From: an uncultured Pseudomonadota bacterium
GTDB taxonomy: Bacteria > Pseudomonadota > Alphaproteobacteria > Rs-D84
Assembly: GCA_937885575.1 (NCBI GenBank)
Contig: CALABO010000008.1
Span: 1 to 64,000 of the forward strand
DNA: 64,000 bases
Direction: 5' to 3'
The notes beneath the pieces are model-generated. The model did no database searches and was not told the DNA's origin. It saw nothing but the letters and a program-made list of their open reading frames with translations. Positions 27,237 through 36,379 of this stretch are shown here, piece by piece; position 1 is the first letter of the stretch, and each line of letters opens with the position of its first letter. Made by a program: the position numbers and the translations under genes.

Positions 27237-27242
27237 ATTATA
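27237..27242 (-). promoter_or_regulatory. -10 box of ftsK
   Basis: TATAAT (GATATAATG context) ending nine bases before the ftsK ATG. With a start site six to seven bases downstream the 5' leader would be at most about three nucleotides. Confidence 0.45.
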
Positions 27243-27279
27243 TCATAAAAAAAGTGAAAAAGCACCCCGAAACAAAATA

Positions 27280-27930
27280 TTATTTGTTGCGTGCAACAAC
27301 GGCCCGAACAATGTCCGCCGCAATCATACCGATAAATGCGCCAAGTATAACATCAGACGGCCAATGCGCACCGACACAAACACGCGACACACCAATTACA
27401 ACCGCAAGTGTCCACGTGAACCACTTTGCGCGCGGCACCAACATCCCAATCATAACCAGTCCTGCAAACGACGCCATCGTATGTCCCGAAGGCATAGAAT
27501 GAAACGCCCAATCACGCGCAAACGGATAAAAGCCGGTCATATTCAACGCCTCGTAAAAAACCGGCCGCGCGCGCCCTATTAAAACTTTCAAAATTATTCC
27601 AACAAATGATGCAAGGAATACAGACGCAAAAACCATAAACGCATAACTATTTTTTATACGACCATAAATATTACTAAAAAAATTTTTTTCTTTTGAATGC
27701 AAAAATTTCCGAATGTAAAAAACACAAAGCACAACAAACGAAACAACCAACCAAACTTTGGCCGCAAAAATTTTCCCAATATATTCGCAAAATATACAAT
27801 CAAACCGCCGCAAGAAATTAAACACCGGAATATCAAACCAGAAAATTCCCGCAAACACCAACCCAAGTGTCACAATCGCACCAATCAAAATCCGCATCCA
27901 ATTTAATTTATTTTCACGTGTGATAAACAT
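27280..27930 (-). CDS. PAP2-family membrane phosphatase
   Basis: 216 residues with about six membrane helices. The three phosphatase motifs are present: K-x6-RP in LKVLIGRARP, PSGHT in SMPSGHTMASF, and SR-x5-H-x3-D in SRVCVGAHWPSDV. Likely dephosphorylates a lipid at the periplasmic face, for example undecaprenyl pyrophosphate or lipid A (LpxE-like); the substrate cannot be chosen from sequence. Lies 12 bp after the S41-like gene on the same strand. Confidence 0.88.
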   Translation of the reverse strand: MFITRENKLNWMRILIGAIVTLGLVFAGIFWFDIPVFNFLRRFDCIFCEYIGKIFAAKVWLVVSFVVLCVFYIRKFLHSKEKNFFSNIYGRIKNSYAFMVFASVFLASFVGIILKVLIGRARPVFYEALNMTGFYPFARDWAFHSMPSGHTMASFAGLVMIGMLVPRAKWFTWTLAVVIGVSRVCVGAHWPSDVILGAFIGMIAADIVRAVVARNK

Positions 27931-27941
27931 ATCAAAACCTT

Positions 27942-29456
27942 TTATTCTTCGTAATTCAATAATCGACTATACACTTTCGAATCAGTCAAAATCTGTACCG
28001 CCACGGACATAGCCAACAAATCTTCATCCTCACCATTTGTGATTGTCGGGCAACCGCGCCGCACCGAATCGGCACTAATATTTTTATCCGCGTTATAGTC
28101 ATGCCAACGGAAATCCCCATTGACAACATTTATAAAGAATGCACTCTGTTGCGCGCCGGTGCGAATATTAGACAAACACACCACCGGGAATATACCCCGT
28201 CCATCAATCTTGCGCCCCATGCCGGTTTTCACAGATTTATTTAACAATCGCAAACCACCACCGTCACTAAGTGGCAATGTCGATGCAATTCGCGCCGCGC
28301 CCGATGTCGGTGTTCCAATCAAAACCCCACGACCGTTTTCATAGAACGCCGCAGCAATTGCCTCTGCGGTGCCACGCGTCATATTTGAAACGACGACAAC
28401 GACATGCGCATCTGTCACCGCATTATCAGCCGGCACAACTTCGATTTCATCAGTTGTATTTTCAATGATACGCATAATCGGCCGCGCCCCAATAAACAGC
28501 CCCGCCAACTTTGCCGCCGCGCGTTCATCGTCACCATCGGCCGCACGCAAATCCAAAATGACACCGGAAACATCAGGATGTTTTTTTAACGCCTCACTAA
28601 TAATCGCAACCGCACTATTCGATATTTTATTCACAATGATATTAAGTATCCCACCATTTACATCGTCCATAAATACAACATCCGCATCGGCGATAACAAT
28701 TGTTGCACGCCGGACAACAACGCGCCGCTGGCCCGCGGGCGTAAGCAACGTCATCTTTACCGTTCCCGAATTAAACCCGGACATCATCGATGCCAACGCC
28801 GAATCAGAAATCTCTGAAACCAAAGTCCCGTTTATTTCACCAATCAAATCGCCGTCACTTATACCCGCATTATCGGCCGGCGAACCACGATACACCCCCA
28901 ACACCCGAAAGTTTCCGCGTTCATCACGCGCGCCTTCGATACCAACACTGGTAAGTATTCGTCCATCATTCAGTGGCGATGTTTCGTCCGCCAAAACATA
29001 GCGACCATTTTCATCAATTCCGCGCATTAGTGAATCAACAACCGCACGATAAATATCCGATTCGCTTGCCGCCGCCATAGACATATCACGTTCGCGCATC
29101 TTTAACACCAACGCCGTTGTAATTTCACCATACGCATTCCAATCACGCGGCCCCGGTGCCGGGAAATTTCCAACGATCGTGTCACCCCAAACCAAGACAA
29201 CACGTTCATCGGTCGCCGCAATGTGTGCGTCCGGATGCAGGTTTTCCAAACCTTCGATTGCAACCTTTATATTTTTTCCGCCCCAACTAACGCCGGCCAA
29301 TTTTTCATATATTTCGGCAAACCCACGCGACATATCAAAAACATTTATTCCATTTTGAATCGGTTCATCTTCGAAAAACAAACTGTCGGCGCGCACCCCC
29401 GCCATAACCGACAGAAAAAGAAAACCACCCAAAAAGATTTTCAACAATTTTTTCAT
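27942..29456 (-). CDS. S41/C-terminal-processing-peptidase homologue, probably catalytically inactive
   Basis: 504 residues: signal peptide (1-23), an N-terminal helical domain, a PDZ domain (GVYRGSPADNAGISDGDLI, about residues 190-270), then the S41 core (GVILDLRAADG). The catalytic Ser region normally reading SASASE is here MTRGTAE, and the Lys motif G-x-GKGSVQ is GTPTSGAARIAS, so neither catalytic residue is evident. It may be a pseudoprotease binding envelope substrates or partners. Start at 29456 follows GAGAGGGG; neighbours are secF upstream and the PAP2 gene downstream. Confidence 0.75.
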   Translation of the reverse strand: MKKLLKIFLGGFLFLSVMAGVRADSLFFEDEPIQNGINVFDMSRGFAEIYEKLAGVSWGGKNIKVAIEGLENLHPDAHIAATDERVVLVWGDTIVGNFPAPGPRDWNAYGEITTALVLKMRERDMSMAAASESDIYRAVVDSLMRGIDENGRYVLADETSPLNDGRILTSVGIEGARDERGNFRVLGVYRGSPADNAGISDGDLIGEINGTLVSEISDSALASMMSGFNSGTVKMTLLTPAGQRRVVVRRATIVIADADVVFMDDVNGGILNIIVNKISNSAVAIISEALKKHPDVSGVILDLRAADGDDERAAAKLAGLFIGARPIMRIIENTTDEIEVVPADNAVTDAHVVVVVSNMTRGTAEAIAAAFYENGRGVLIGTPTSGAARIASTLPLSDGGGLRLLNKSVKTGMGRKIDGRGIFPVVCLSNIRTGAQQSAFFINVVNGDFRWHDYNADKNISADSVRRGCPTITNGEDEDLLAMSVAVQILTDSKVYSRLLNYEE

Positions 29457-29482
29457 ATGCCCCTCTCCCTCTTGCAATGCGT

Positions 29483-30346
29483 TTAGTATTTTGTTTCACG
29501 CAAATTAAAGTGATACAAAATAACATTTGAAATATACATACTGGTCAACGTCCCCATCACAATCGAAAATCCCATGGCCAGTGCAAATTCTTGCAACGCA
29601 AGTCCCCCGAACACATACAGGCCGACCAATGCCAACATTGTTGTAATACTGGTCATCATTGTTCGCGACAACATCTCATTGACCGACAAATCAATCAGTT
29701 CATCCATAGGCATTTTATGATACTTTTTTATGTTTTCATCGATTCGGTCATAGTTCACAACTTTATCATTGATGGAATACCCGACACCCATCAAAACAAC
29801 CGCAATCGCCGTCTGATTAAATTCAAGTCCCGTCACCGAAAAGAACCCAAACATCAACACAAAGTCGAACACCAACGACACAAACGACCCGACCGCATAG
29901 CCACCGCGATACCGTATCCAAATATACACCGCCATCAAAATAAAGGACACCAACACCGCCAAAATACCACCGCGCACCAATTCACCACCAATCTTTGGTC
30001 CGACAATTTGCACCTGGGTATATTCAACACGATTCCCAAGAATATCCTTGATTTCGCGTACGCGTTCATTTTGTTGTGCATCGGTCGCGCCCTTTGGCAA
30101 CCCAACACGAATCAGAATCGCGTTATCGTCCACCGATTGCAATTCCGGATTAAACGCGGCCAAGTCATGACGCATTTTATCCACAGTATAGTCCGATTCG
30201 GTTGATACAACCTCCATCGAAATACCACCGGCAAAATCGATACCATAGTTCAAACCGCGGAACCACAGCGATAAAATCGAACCCAAAATCAACGCACCCG
30301 AAATCCAATACGACAATTTCCGATACTTCATAAAATGCAGTTTCAT
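29483..30346 (-). CDS. secF: Protein translocase subunit SecF
   Basis: Works with SecD to drive late steps of Sec export using the proton gradient. 287 residues from the ATG at 30346, which follows AAGGGG. Visible: first membrane helix, FRGLNYGIDFAGGISMEV, the periplasmic P1 domain, then five helices including GYSINDKVVNYDRIDEN, the conserved SecF loop. Immediately follows secD, with yajC first in the operon. Confidence 0.94.
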   Translation of the reverse strand: MKLHFMKYRKLSYWISGALILGSILSLWFRGLNYGIDFAGGISMEVVSTESDYTVDKMRHDLAAFNPELQSVDDNAILIRVGLPKGATDAQQNERVREIKDILGNRVEYTQVQIVGPKIGGELVRGGILAVLVSFILMAVYIWIRYRGGYAVGSFVSLVFDFVLMFGFFSVTGLEFNQTAIAVVLMGVGYSINDKVVNYDRIDENIKKYHKMPMDELIDLSVNEMLSRTMMTSITTMLALVGLYVFGGLALQEFALAMGFSIVMGTLTSMYISNVILYHFNLRETKY

Positions 30347-30357
30347 AACCAAACCCC

Positions 30358-31914
30358 TTACTTTTTCACATAACCAATTTTTTTATTTTTTCCATGCATA
30401 TAGAAATCAATCAGCACGCGCGACAACCATATACACGTAAATAACGTTGTAATAACACCGATGGAAAGTGTCACCGCAAATCCACGAATCGGACCCGCAC
30501 CGAATTGGAACAAAATAAGCGAACAAATAAGGTTCGTAAGTTCCCCGTCCAATACGGTCTTCATCGAACGATTAAATCCGGAATCCACCGCACGCAAAGG
30601 CGTTGCGCCCGACCGAATTTCATCACGAATTCTTTCAAACGGCAAAATGTTCGCATCGACTGCCATACCCAATGTCAACACGATACCCGCAATTCCGGGC
30701 AATGTTAGTGTCGCCCCCATCAACGCGGACACACCGATAATCATCGCCAAATTCACCAGTAAAACAATGTCGGCAATCAAACCAAACGCGCGATACACAA
30801 TTATCATAAACAGCATAATAAGAATCACACCAACCAAACACCCAACCTTGCCCTGGGCAATTGTATCGGCACCCAACCCCGCGCCGACAGTGCGTTCTTC
30901 GATGACCTGTAACGGCGCCGGCAATGCACCACTGCGCAACAACACCGCCAAATCTTTTGCACCTTGCAACGTGAATCCGCCGGAAATCTGACCACGGCCA
31001 CCCGGAATCGGTTCACGAATCGTCGGTGCAGACAAAACCTTGCCATCCAAAACAATTGCGAATCGTTCATTCACATGTTCGGTGGTCAGTTTTGCAAATC
31101 GCCGCGCCCCAGTTGCATCAAACACTGTCGTCACAACCGGCATATTATTTTGGTCAAAGTCCGCCTGGGAATCTTTCAAACTTTCACCCGAAACTTCTAT
31201 GCGCGAATACACCGGCACAGTCGACCACGGGCTTTCCATATACGGCAAAAATTCCGTTCCCGCCGGCGCAACGCCCGACGCCAATTGTTCCGGCGTGATA
31301 TTTTCGTTCACCAAATGAAAGGTCATCTTGGCGGTCTTGCCAATCAATTCTTTAATATGTTCGGGATTATCAACACCCGGCAATTGCACCAGGATATATT
31401 TTCCGCCCTGACTTTGAATAGACGGTTCCTTGGTTCCCAACGCATCGATACGCCGCCGCACGATTTCGATACTGCGCGCCAACGCGTCCTGTATCATTTC
31501 TTCGCGTTGTTTATCCGAATACGAAAGCGTTATCGTATTCCCCGATGAAGAAATATCGACCGTATCCCCAAGGACGCTTTTCAACCGCCCCTTGGCCTTG
31601 GACACTTCGTCATCTTCACGCACAACCAACGACACAACACCGTCGACATTTTTAAGGCCCGAAAAACGAATCATACCCTTTGACCGGTCAATCATCGCAC
31701 TGCGCACTTCGTCATACAGTTGCACCGACTTTTCATCGAACATCGTTTTGGTATCAACCTCAAGCAATAACTGCGCGCCACCTTTCAAATCCAACCCCAA
31801 CGATATCGGGTGCATAAACGACGGGAAATACTTCGCCGCGTTCGGAAACATTGTCGGCACCGAAAGCAACACACCAAATATCGCCACAAAAACAATCAGC
31901 AATTTTTTAAACAT
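30358..31914 (-). CDS. secD: Protein translocase subunit SecD
   Basis: 518 residues from the ATG at 31914 (AAAGGG upstream). Features: first helix, LGLDLKGGAQLLLEVD, the long periplasmic domain with RSIEIVRRRIDALGTKEP and GGRGQISGGFTLQGAKDLAVLLRSGALPAP, and the C-terminal membrane block with GIVLTLGMAVDANILPFERIRDE. Middle gene of yajC-secD-secF, the usual arrangement. Confidence 0.95.
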   Translation of the reverse strand: MFKKLLIVFVAIFGVLLSVPTMFPNAAKYFPSFMHPISLGLDLKGGAQLLLEVDTKTMFDEKSVQLYDEVRSAMIDRSKGMIRFSGLKNVDGVVSLVVREDDEVSKAKGRLKSVLGDTVDISSSGNTITLSYSDKQREEMIQDALARSIEIVRRRIDALGTKEPSIQSQGGKYILVQLPGVDNPEHIKELIGKTAKMTFHLVNENITPEQLASGVAPAGTEFLPYMESPWSTVPVYSRIEVSGESLKDSQADFDQNNMPVVTTVFDATGARRFAKLTTEHVNERFAIVLDGKVLSAPTIREPIPGGRGQISGGFTLQGAKDLAVLLRSGALPAPLQVIEERTVGAGLGADTIAQGKVGCLVGVILIMLFMIIVYRAFGLIADIVLLVNLAMIIGVSALMGATLTLPGIAGIVLTLGMAVDANILPFERIRDEIRSGATPLRAVDSGFNRSMKTVLDGELTNLICSLILFQFGAGPIRGFAVTLSIGVITTLFTCIWLSRVLIDFYMHGKNKKIGYVKK

Positions 31915-31926
31915 CTGCACAACCCT

Positions 31927-32253
31927 TTATTTTGCCTCTACACTTGCGACGGCGTTCTTGCTAACCTCTATCACAACACCAGGCGCGATTTCCATTTCAA
32001 TCGTCCGTTCGCCAATTTTTTTAACCGTTCCATAAATTCCGGCGGCCAAAATACGATTTCCCACCTGAATACCATCCACCATTTTTTGATATTCCGCCAT
32101 ACGCTTTTTGTTTGGCCGTACCATAAACAAATAAATCACCGCAAACACAATCAGACAGTACAGCAACATACCGCCCCAACCGCCTTGCTGTGCGGGCTGT
32201 GTGGCATTATCCGCAACCGTTTGCACCGTTTCAACAACTGCTGTTTTGTCCAT
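31927..32253 (-). CDS. yajC: Sec translocon accessory protein YajC
   Basis: 107 residues from the ATG at 32253, which follows AAAGGAG. One membrane helix (about 26-44, MLLYCLIVFAVIYLFMVRP), then the soluble YajC domain starting NKKRMAEYQKMVDGIQVGNRI with GIYGTVKKI. First gene of yajC-secD-secF. Confidence 0.92.
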   Translation of the reverse strand: MDKTAVVETVQTVADNATQPAQQGGWGGMLLYCLIVFAVIYLFMVRPNKKRMAEYQKMVDGIQVGNRILAAGIYGTVKKIGERTIEMEIAPGVVIEVSKNAVASVEAK

Positions 32254-32334
32254 AGAAATTTCTCCTTTTTTATTATTTATGGTCAGAGAATAGAAAAAAA
32301 AACAGCGAAAGTAAAGGAAATAGTGGCGGGTGTA

Positions 32335-32385
32335 AAGTTCCCCTCCTGTGGAGGGGTGGCGCCGAACGGCGACGGGGTGGTCTTT
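32335..32385 (+). repeat. TTCCCCT palindromic repeat, single copy
   Basis: About 50 bp: hairpin CCCCTCC-TGT-GGAGGGG followed by CGCCG-AA-CGGCG and ACGGGGTGGTC. It lies between yajC and the cysteine-rich protein gene. The same family recurs at 33853-33977 and inside mnmE at 58512. Confidence 0.75.
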
Positions 32386-32387
32386 TA

Positions 32388-33551
32388 TCAATTATTCACA
32401 CAAGTCTTAAACTCATCGGGGTCAGTTCTCATAAAACACGCCCGCATTTTCTCTTTGGTGATTTTTTGCATACGAACACACCTTTGTTCTTTTTTGTAAT
32501 AAAATTCGTTTTCTCCATCACAATCTAAACAAGCACCATTTACACCTATTCCTTTTTTTTCTAATGATTTACCACTACCACACGGGACACATTTTTTGTT
32601 AGGCCATGTTTCAAATCCATAATTTTCATTTTTACAGCGAAATTGTTTGCAGCCCCCAACAGAAACCAATTTATGTTGTGTTTCATCGTATTTAGAATCA
32701 TCCCATGATGTGCACCAATTTTGATTGGTTATACTCTCGGCACATTCCGGCGCCATTACACAATCATCATGGGTGCTATTTTCAGTATATCCCGGCGCGC
32801 ACAACACTTTGTAAGAATCTTTTTTTGAAAATGCTTTTGTAATAGTATTTTTATTTGCACTAACTTTCGTTGGTCCAACAATAAGCGCATGAGGTTTTAT
32901 CTCAATAACTGCTAATACCACCGAATAATGGTCATTTGTTGTAGAATCGCTAAAATTCCCCTCCGGAAGCTTATTTGAACGCCCCTGATAACCATCAAGA
33001 TAATCAAAAACATCTATCTCAGATGTAATCCGACCATCTTGTTCCCCACTAAGAATTCTATATTTACCATCCAAAGGATTATTTAATTCTGTTTTATAAT
33101 CGATACTCAAACCGGAACAGTCATATTCATGTTTTTCACACTTAGTACCAGACCAGCCAGATTCACACACAACCTGTCGCTTATATTCGTCACTATCAAA
33201 GAAATCAATCCATCGTGGTTGCCCTGTTCCTGACTTATTTGTCCATGCCGCTTGCATTTGTGTCATGCCGAAACACCCACCATGTTCATAGATTTCGTGT
33301 GCAATAACCGGGATAATAGAACCTTCATCATCGCTACTTCCATATCCAAAAGTGCCGGTTTTATCATTGTAAAAACTCGTTGGAGAAATTTTTTCGCTCA
33401 CCTTGGTCGGATAGGCAAAACTATTTGACCACCCCCACGCATTTTGTATTCTGTCTGCTACCACATTAGGATGTTCATATGTACGATTCTCTGCACCCAT
33501 CGCACCGCCGGCCAACATTACACCGCAAATTGCAACCATGATTTTTTTCAA
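32388..33551 (-). CDS. Cysteine-rich secreted protein with EGF-like segments
   Basis: 387 residues. The start is the TTG at 33551, preceded by GGGAGG; a longer upstream frame would run into the leader terminator. Signal peptide (about 1-19), an N-terminal domain containing HEIYEHGGCFGMTQMQAAW (a possible metal or lysozyme-like site, not confirmed), an EGF-like CESGWSGTKCEKHEYDC and several further CxxC-type pairs (CVPCGSG, CLDCDGEN). Probably exported and disulfide-bonded or surface-exposed. It is expressed behind the same structured leader as the gene at 49983-50918. Confidence 0.7.
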   Translation of the reverse strand: MKKIMVAICGVMLAGGAMGAENRTYEHPNVVADRIQNAWGWSNSFAYPTKVSEKISPTSFYNDKTGTFGYGSSDDEGSIIPVIAHEIYEHGGCFGMTQMQAAWTNKSGTGQPRWIDFFDSDEYKRQVVCESGWSGTKCEKHEYDCSGLSIDYKTELNNPLDGKYRILSGEQDGRITSEIDVFDYLDGYQGRSNKLPEGNFSDSTTNDHYSVVLAVIEIKPHALIVGPTKVSANKNTITKAFSKKDSYKVLCAPGYTENSTHDDCVMAPECAESITNQNWCTSWDDSKYDETQHKLVSVGGCKQFRCKNENYGFETWPNKKCVPCGSGKSLEKKGIGVNGACLDCDGENEFYYKKEQRCVRMQKITKEKMRACFMRTDPDEFKTCVNN

Positions 33552-33574
33552 TGAATCCTCCCTTGGTATCAAAA

Positions 33575-33762
33575 CAAAAACCACCGAATTACTTCAAGTG
33601 GTTGGAGGTTAACGACAATTTTAGCGAAATTGTGCGCTTATTTTATCGGGAATCCCCGATATTATTCACGGCCCTCCAACCACTTTCGGTTGGAGTTTTC
33701 GTCGACCGAAATCGACATCGCTAAAAAGGGTCGTTACACCCCATCGACGGAACACCCATCGA
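33575..33762 (-). promoter_or_regulatory. Structured attenuator-like leader, copy 1
   Basis: Minus-strand RNA of about 190 nt upstream of the cysteine-rich protein. It has a 5' hairpin UCGAUGG/CCGUCGA, a conserved GGGGUGU...GACCC segment, a variable hairpin, a stem CUCCAACC/GGUUGGAG, AUCGGG/CCCGAU and GACAAUUUU/AAAUUGUC hairpins, and a terminal hairpin ACCAC/GUGGU followed by five U. The segment GUGGUUGGAGG can pair with the downstream CCUCCAACCAC instead, which would break the terminator. Close relative at 50943-51121. Confidence 0.7.
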
Positions 33763-33807
33763 CAATTTTACTTTAATAAATTATAAAACCGAAAAGCAAG
33801 AAGAAAT

Positions 33808-33837
33808 TGTTAGTGGTAAGTGTTAGTGGCTAGTGAG
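33808..33837 (+). repeat. GTTAGTG tract left of a composite repeat
   Basis: Plus-strand TTAGTGGTAAGTGTTAGTG units. With the oppositely oriented tract at 34011 it brackets the composite repeat at 33853-33977. Confidence 0.55.
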
Positions 33838-33852
33838 AAATTCCAGAGTGCA

Positions 33853-33977
33853 AAGTTCCCATCCTGTGGAGGGGTGGCCGCGAACGCGGACGGGGTGGTC
33901 TTTCATAAATATAAAATTTCCGGAAAACGCGAAAGACCACCTCCCCCTTCGGGTACTCCTCCGCAGGAGGAGAACTT
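33853..33977. repeat. Composite inverted pair of TTCCC palindromic repeats
   Basis: Two copies of the repeat family head to head: AAGTTCCC...GGTGGTCTTTC (33853-33904) and GAAAGACCACC...GAGAACTT (33931-33977), around a 26-bp centre. The whole can fold into one long hairpin. It fills the space between the leader at 33.6 kb and the mutL end; no gene is visible in 33763-34038. Confidence 0.75.
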
Positions 33978-33982
33978 AGTCC

Positions 33983-34010
33983 GCAAAAAACACGGGTGCG
34001 AACGCGCCCA
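33983..34010 (-). terminator. Terminator of mutL
   Basis: On the minus strand GGGCGCG-TT-CGCACCC stem (one mismatch) followed by TGTTTTTT. It comes after the mutL stop and its GTTAGTG tract. Confidence 0.55.
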
Positions 34011-34044
34011 CACTAACACTAACCACTTACACTACCTACTAACT
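34011..34044 (-). repeat. GTTAGTG tract at the mutL stop
   Basis: On the coding strand: AGT TAG TAG, then GTAGTGTAAGTGGTTAGTGT. The tandem stop codons of mutL are part of the tract. Confidence 0.6.
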
Positions 34045-35796
34045 CCTCTCAAACCATCCGTCAATTTGTGTAATCGGGATAAACTTATAAACCGGGCGGC
34101 CATGATTGCATTCCGCGCCTCGTTCTGTTTTTTCAATATCACGCAACAACGCGTTCATTTGTTCCATATTCAACTTTTGCCCCGCACGCACCGAATGATG
34201 ACACGCATAGTTCGCAAGTTTAAGATGCAATTTTTCTTTTATCTGACTTGAATGTCCGTATGCGCGAACCTCGTCCGCAATCGCGTGCAATGCGGCGACC
34301 CAGTCCATATCCCAATCTGCGGGCTTTTCAAAAATCGCAATTGCATCATCACCAAACGAATCGATGGCAAGTCCGCTTTCGCGCAAATCATCCGCAATCG
34401 ACAACACCGCAACAACATCTTCGGCGCGCAGCCGCACCACAATCGGTGTCAGCAATGGTTGCGATTTTATCGCATGCGCGCGCAATTTTTCATATGTAAT
34501 CCGTTCATGCGCCGCGTGTTGGTCCACGACAACCAAACTGTCCGCCGTCGCGGCAAGAATATATTTATTCGCAATTTGCCCAATCACGCGCCCAAGTGGC
34601 ATATTATCAAAAATATCATCAACATTTTCTTGCACCGGTGCGGTTTCCATTTTTTGTATCGCACCAAAATCAGACATTAAACTTTGTGCAAACAGATTTT
34701 GTGTTTTATTCGGCGAATGCACCATTGGTGCCGATGACACAGGGCGCAAGTGCGGTGTTAAAATCGGTGCATTATTAAATGAAATCTTTTCCGCAAAATT
34801 TTGCGCAGGCACCGCGGGCGCATCCACCATATTTTGGGCCAACACATCGCGCAACGCCTTGATAATAAACGCGCGCACATGCGACGGTTCCAAAAAGTGC
34901 ACATCGTTTTTCGTTGGTGACACATTGACATCTACATTCGCCGGCGGCAAAGTCAAATATAACGCGCACAACGGAAATTCCCGTGCATGCATAACGTCCA
35001 TATACGCGGCACGCAGCGCACCAACCAAAACTTTATCTTTGACCGGCCGACCATTTACAAACAAAAATTGATCCACCGATGACGCCCGCCGCAGTGTCGG
35101 TTCGGAAATATAACCAGATAACTTCATCGCACCCGACGAAGATTCCGCGGAAACCGCGCGCATACGCCCGCGCACATCATCACCCATCACCGCCACGATT
35201 CGGTCAATCAGCGGTTGCCCCTTTGGAAAACGCCATTTGTTATTCAGCACAAACCCAACATCCGTTCGCGCCATACTAAGGCGTTTTATTACGTCCAAAA
35301 TCGCCATAGTTTCAACACGGTCGCTGCGCAAAAATTTCAGTCGCGCCGGCGTTTTTGCAAACAAATTCTGCACACGAATACGCGTTCCGCTTTGCCAATC
35401 GGACGGTTTTATTTCACCACTATTACAATCCAAATGCCAACCATTTGCGTCCGCACCATTGCATGTATCAATCGACATATCGGACACAGATGCAATCGAC
35501 GGCAATGCTTCGCCACGGAATCCCATAAAATTTATATTCATCAAATCATCATCGGGCAACTTTGATGTCGCATGCCGCATAGTGCAATTTTTCAAATCGT
35601 CCGCGGACATCCCGCATCCATCATCGACAACATTTATCAATGTTCGTCCGCCATCAACAACATCAACAATAATCTGATTTGCACCCGCGTCCAGCGCATT
35701 TTCAACCAATTCTTTGACAACACTTGCGCCATTTTCAACAACTTCGCCGGCGGCGATTTGATTGACCAAATAATCGGGCAAAAGCCGTATGGACAA
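34039..35796 (-). CDS. mutL: DNA mismatch repair protein MutL
   Basis: GHKL ATPase that couples MutS recognition to strand incision. 585 residues starting at TTG (35796) after AGGGGGC. N-terminal motifs: IAAGEVVENGASVVKELVENALDAG, DDGCGM, GFRGEALPSI. C-terminal endonuclease motifs: DQHAAHERITYE, ACHHSVRAG and CNHGRP, so it is an incising MutL typical of bacteria lacking MutH. 9 bp after greA on the same strand; its two stop codons lie in a repeat tract. Confidence 0.94.
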   Translation of the reverse strand: MSIRLLPDYLVNQIAAGEVVENGASVVKELVENALDAGANQIIVDVVDGGRTLINVVDDGCGMSADDLKNCTMRHATSKLPDDDLMNINFMGFRGEALPSIASVSDMSIDTCNGADANGWHLDCNSGEIKPSDWQSGTRIRVQNLFAKTPARLKFLRSDRVETMAILDVIKRLSMARTDVGFVLNNKWRFPKGQPLIDRIVAVMGDDVRGRMRAVSAESSSGAMKLSGYISEPTLRRASSVDQFLFVNGRPVKDKVLVGALRAAYMDVMHAREFPLCALYLTLPPANVDVNVSPTKNDVHFLEPSHVRAFIIKALRDVLAQNMVDAPAVPAQNFAEKISFNNAPILTPHLRPVSSAPMVHSPNKTQNLFAQSLMSDFGAIQKMETAPVQENVDDIFDNMPLGRVIGQIANKYILAATADSLVVVDQHAAHERITYEKLRAHAIKSQPLLTPIVVRLRAEDVVAVLSIADDLRESGLAIDSFGDDAIAIFEKPADWDMDWVAALHAIADEVRAYGHSSQIKEKLHLKLANYACHHSVRAGQKLNMEQMNALLRDIEKTERGAECNHGRPVYKFIPITQIDGWFERS

Positions 35797-35805
35797 TAAC
35801 GCCCC

Positions 35806-36276
35806 CTATTCTTTGAATTTAACCTCTAAGATTTCATATTCACGTTCGCCGGACGGCAACCGCACAATGCAGGTATCACCAACGCACCGCCCAATGAGAG
35901 CCCTTCCCACCGGCGAAGTGCATGATATAATCTGTTTCCCGTCCGATTCGATATCAGACAAAATTCGACATTGCATACGGTTTCCATCTTCGTCTTCACA
36001 CACAACGCGCGCACCAAAGACAACGCGGTCACCCGACAAAGAATCAATATCAATAACCGCGGCGTTGTTTATAAAATCTTCCAAATATTGAATCCGCTTG
36101 TCAATTTGTCGTTGTTTTTCGCGGGCGGCACTGTAATCCGCATTTTCCGACAAATCGCCCAATGACCGCGCCCACTGCACGGTTTTAAGGATTTCCGGAC
36201 GCTGCACTTCCTTCAAATCTTTTAGTTCATTCAGAAGGTTTTCAAAACCCTGTTTTGATATTGGTTTTTTATCCAT
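35806..36276 (-). CDS. greA: Transcription elongation factor GreA
   Basis: Rescues backtracked RNA polymerase by stimulating transcript cleavage. 156 residues: N-terminal coiled coil with the acidic tip (LGDLSENADYSAAREKQ, the D-x-x-E-N-A-D-Y signature) and a C-terminal FKBP-like domain ending SPVGRALIGRCVGD...REYEILEVKF. Precedes mutL with a 9-bp gap. Confidence 0.94.
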   Translation of the reverse strand: MDKKPISKQGFENLLNELKDLKEVQRPEILKTVQWARSLGDLSENADYSAAREKQRQIDKRIQYLEDFINNAAVIDIDSLSGDRVVFGARVVCEDEDGNRMQCRILSDIESDGKQIISCTSPVGRALIGRCVGDTCIVRLPSGEREYEILEVKFKE

Positions 36277-36326
36277 TTTGCACTTCCTATTTCTTTTGCC
36301 TGCCTATTATAAATATTCATTTTAAT

Positions 36327-36356
36327 TTTGCAATCGGGAAATAAACAGGGTATACT
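36327..36356 (+). promoter_or_regulatory. Promoter of the lptG-xerD operon
   Basis: TTGCAA, 17-bp spacer and TATACT, ending about 25 bases before the lptG ATG. A good sigma70-type match. Confidence 0.55.
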
Positions 36357-36379
36357 TTCCGAACAGGTGACAAATAAAA

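Noticed and set aside
33763..34038. Coding region between the leader and mutL
   Set aside because: Only repeat-derived frames occur; no ribosome-binding site or plausible protein.
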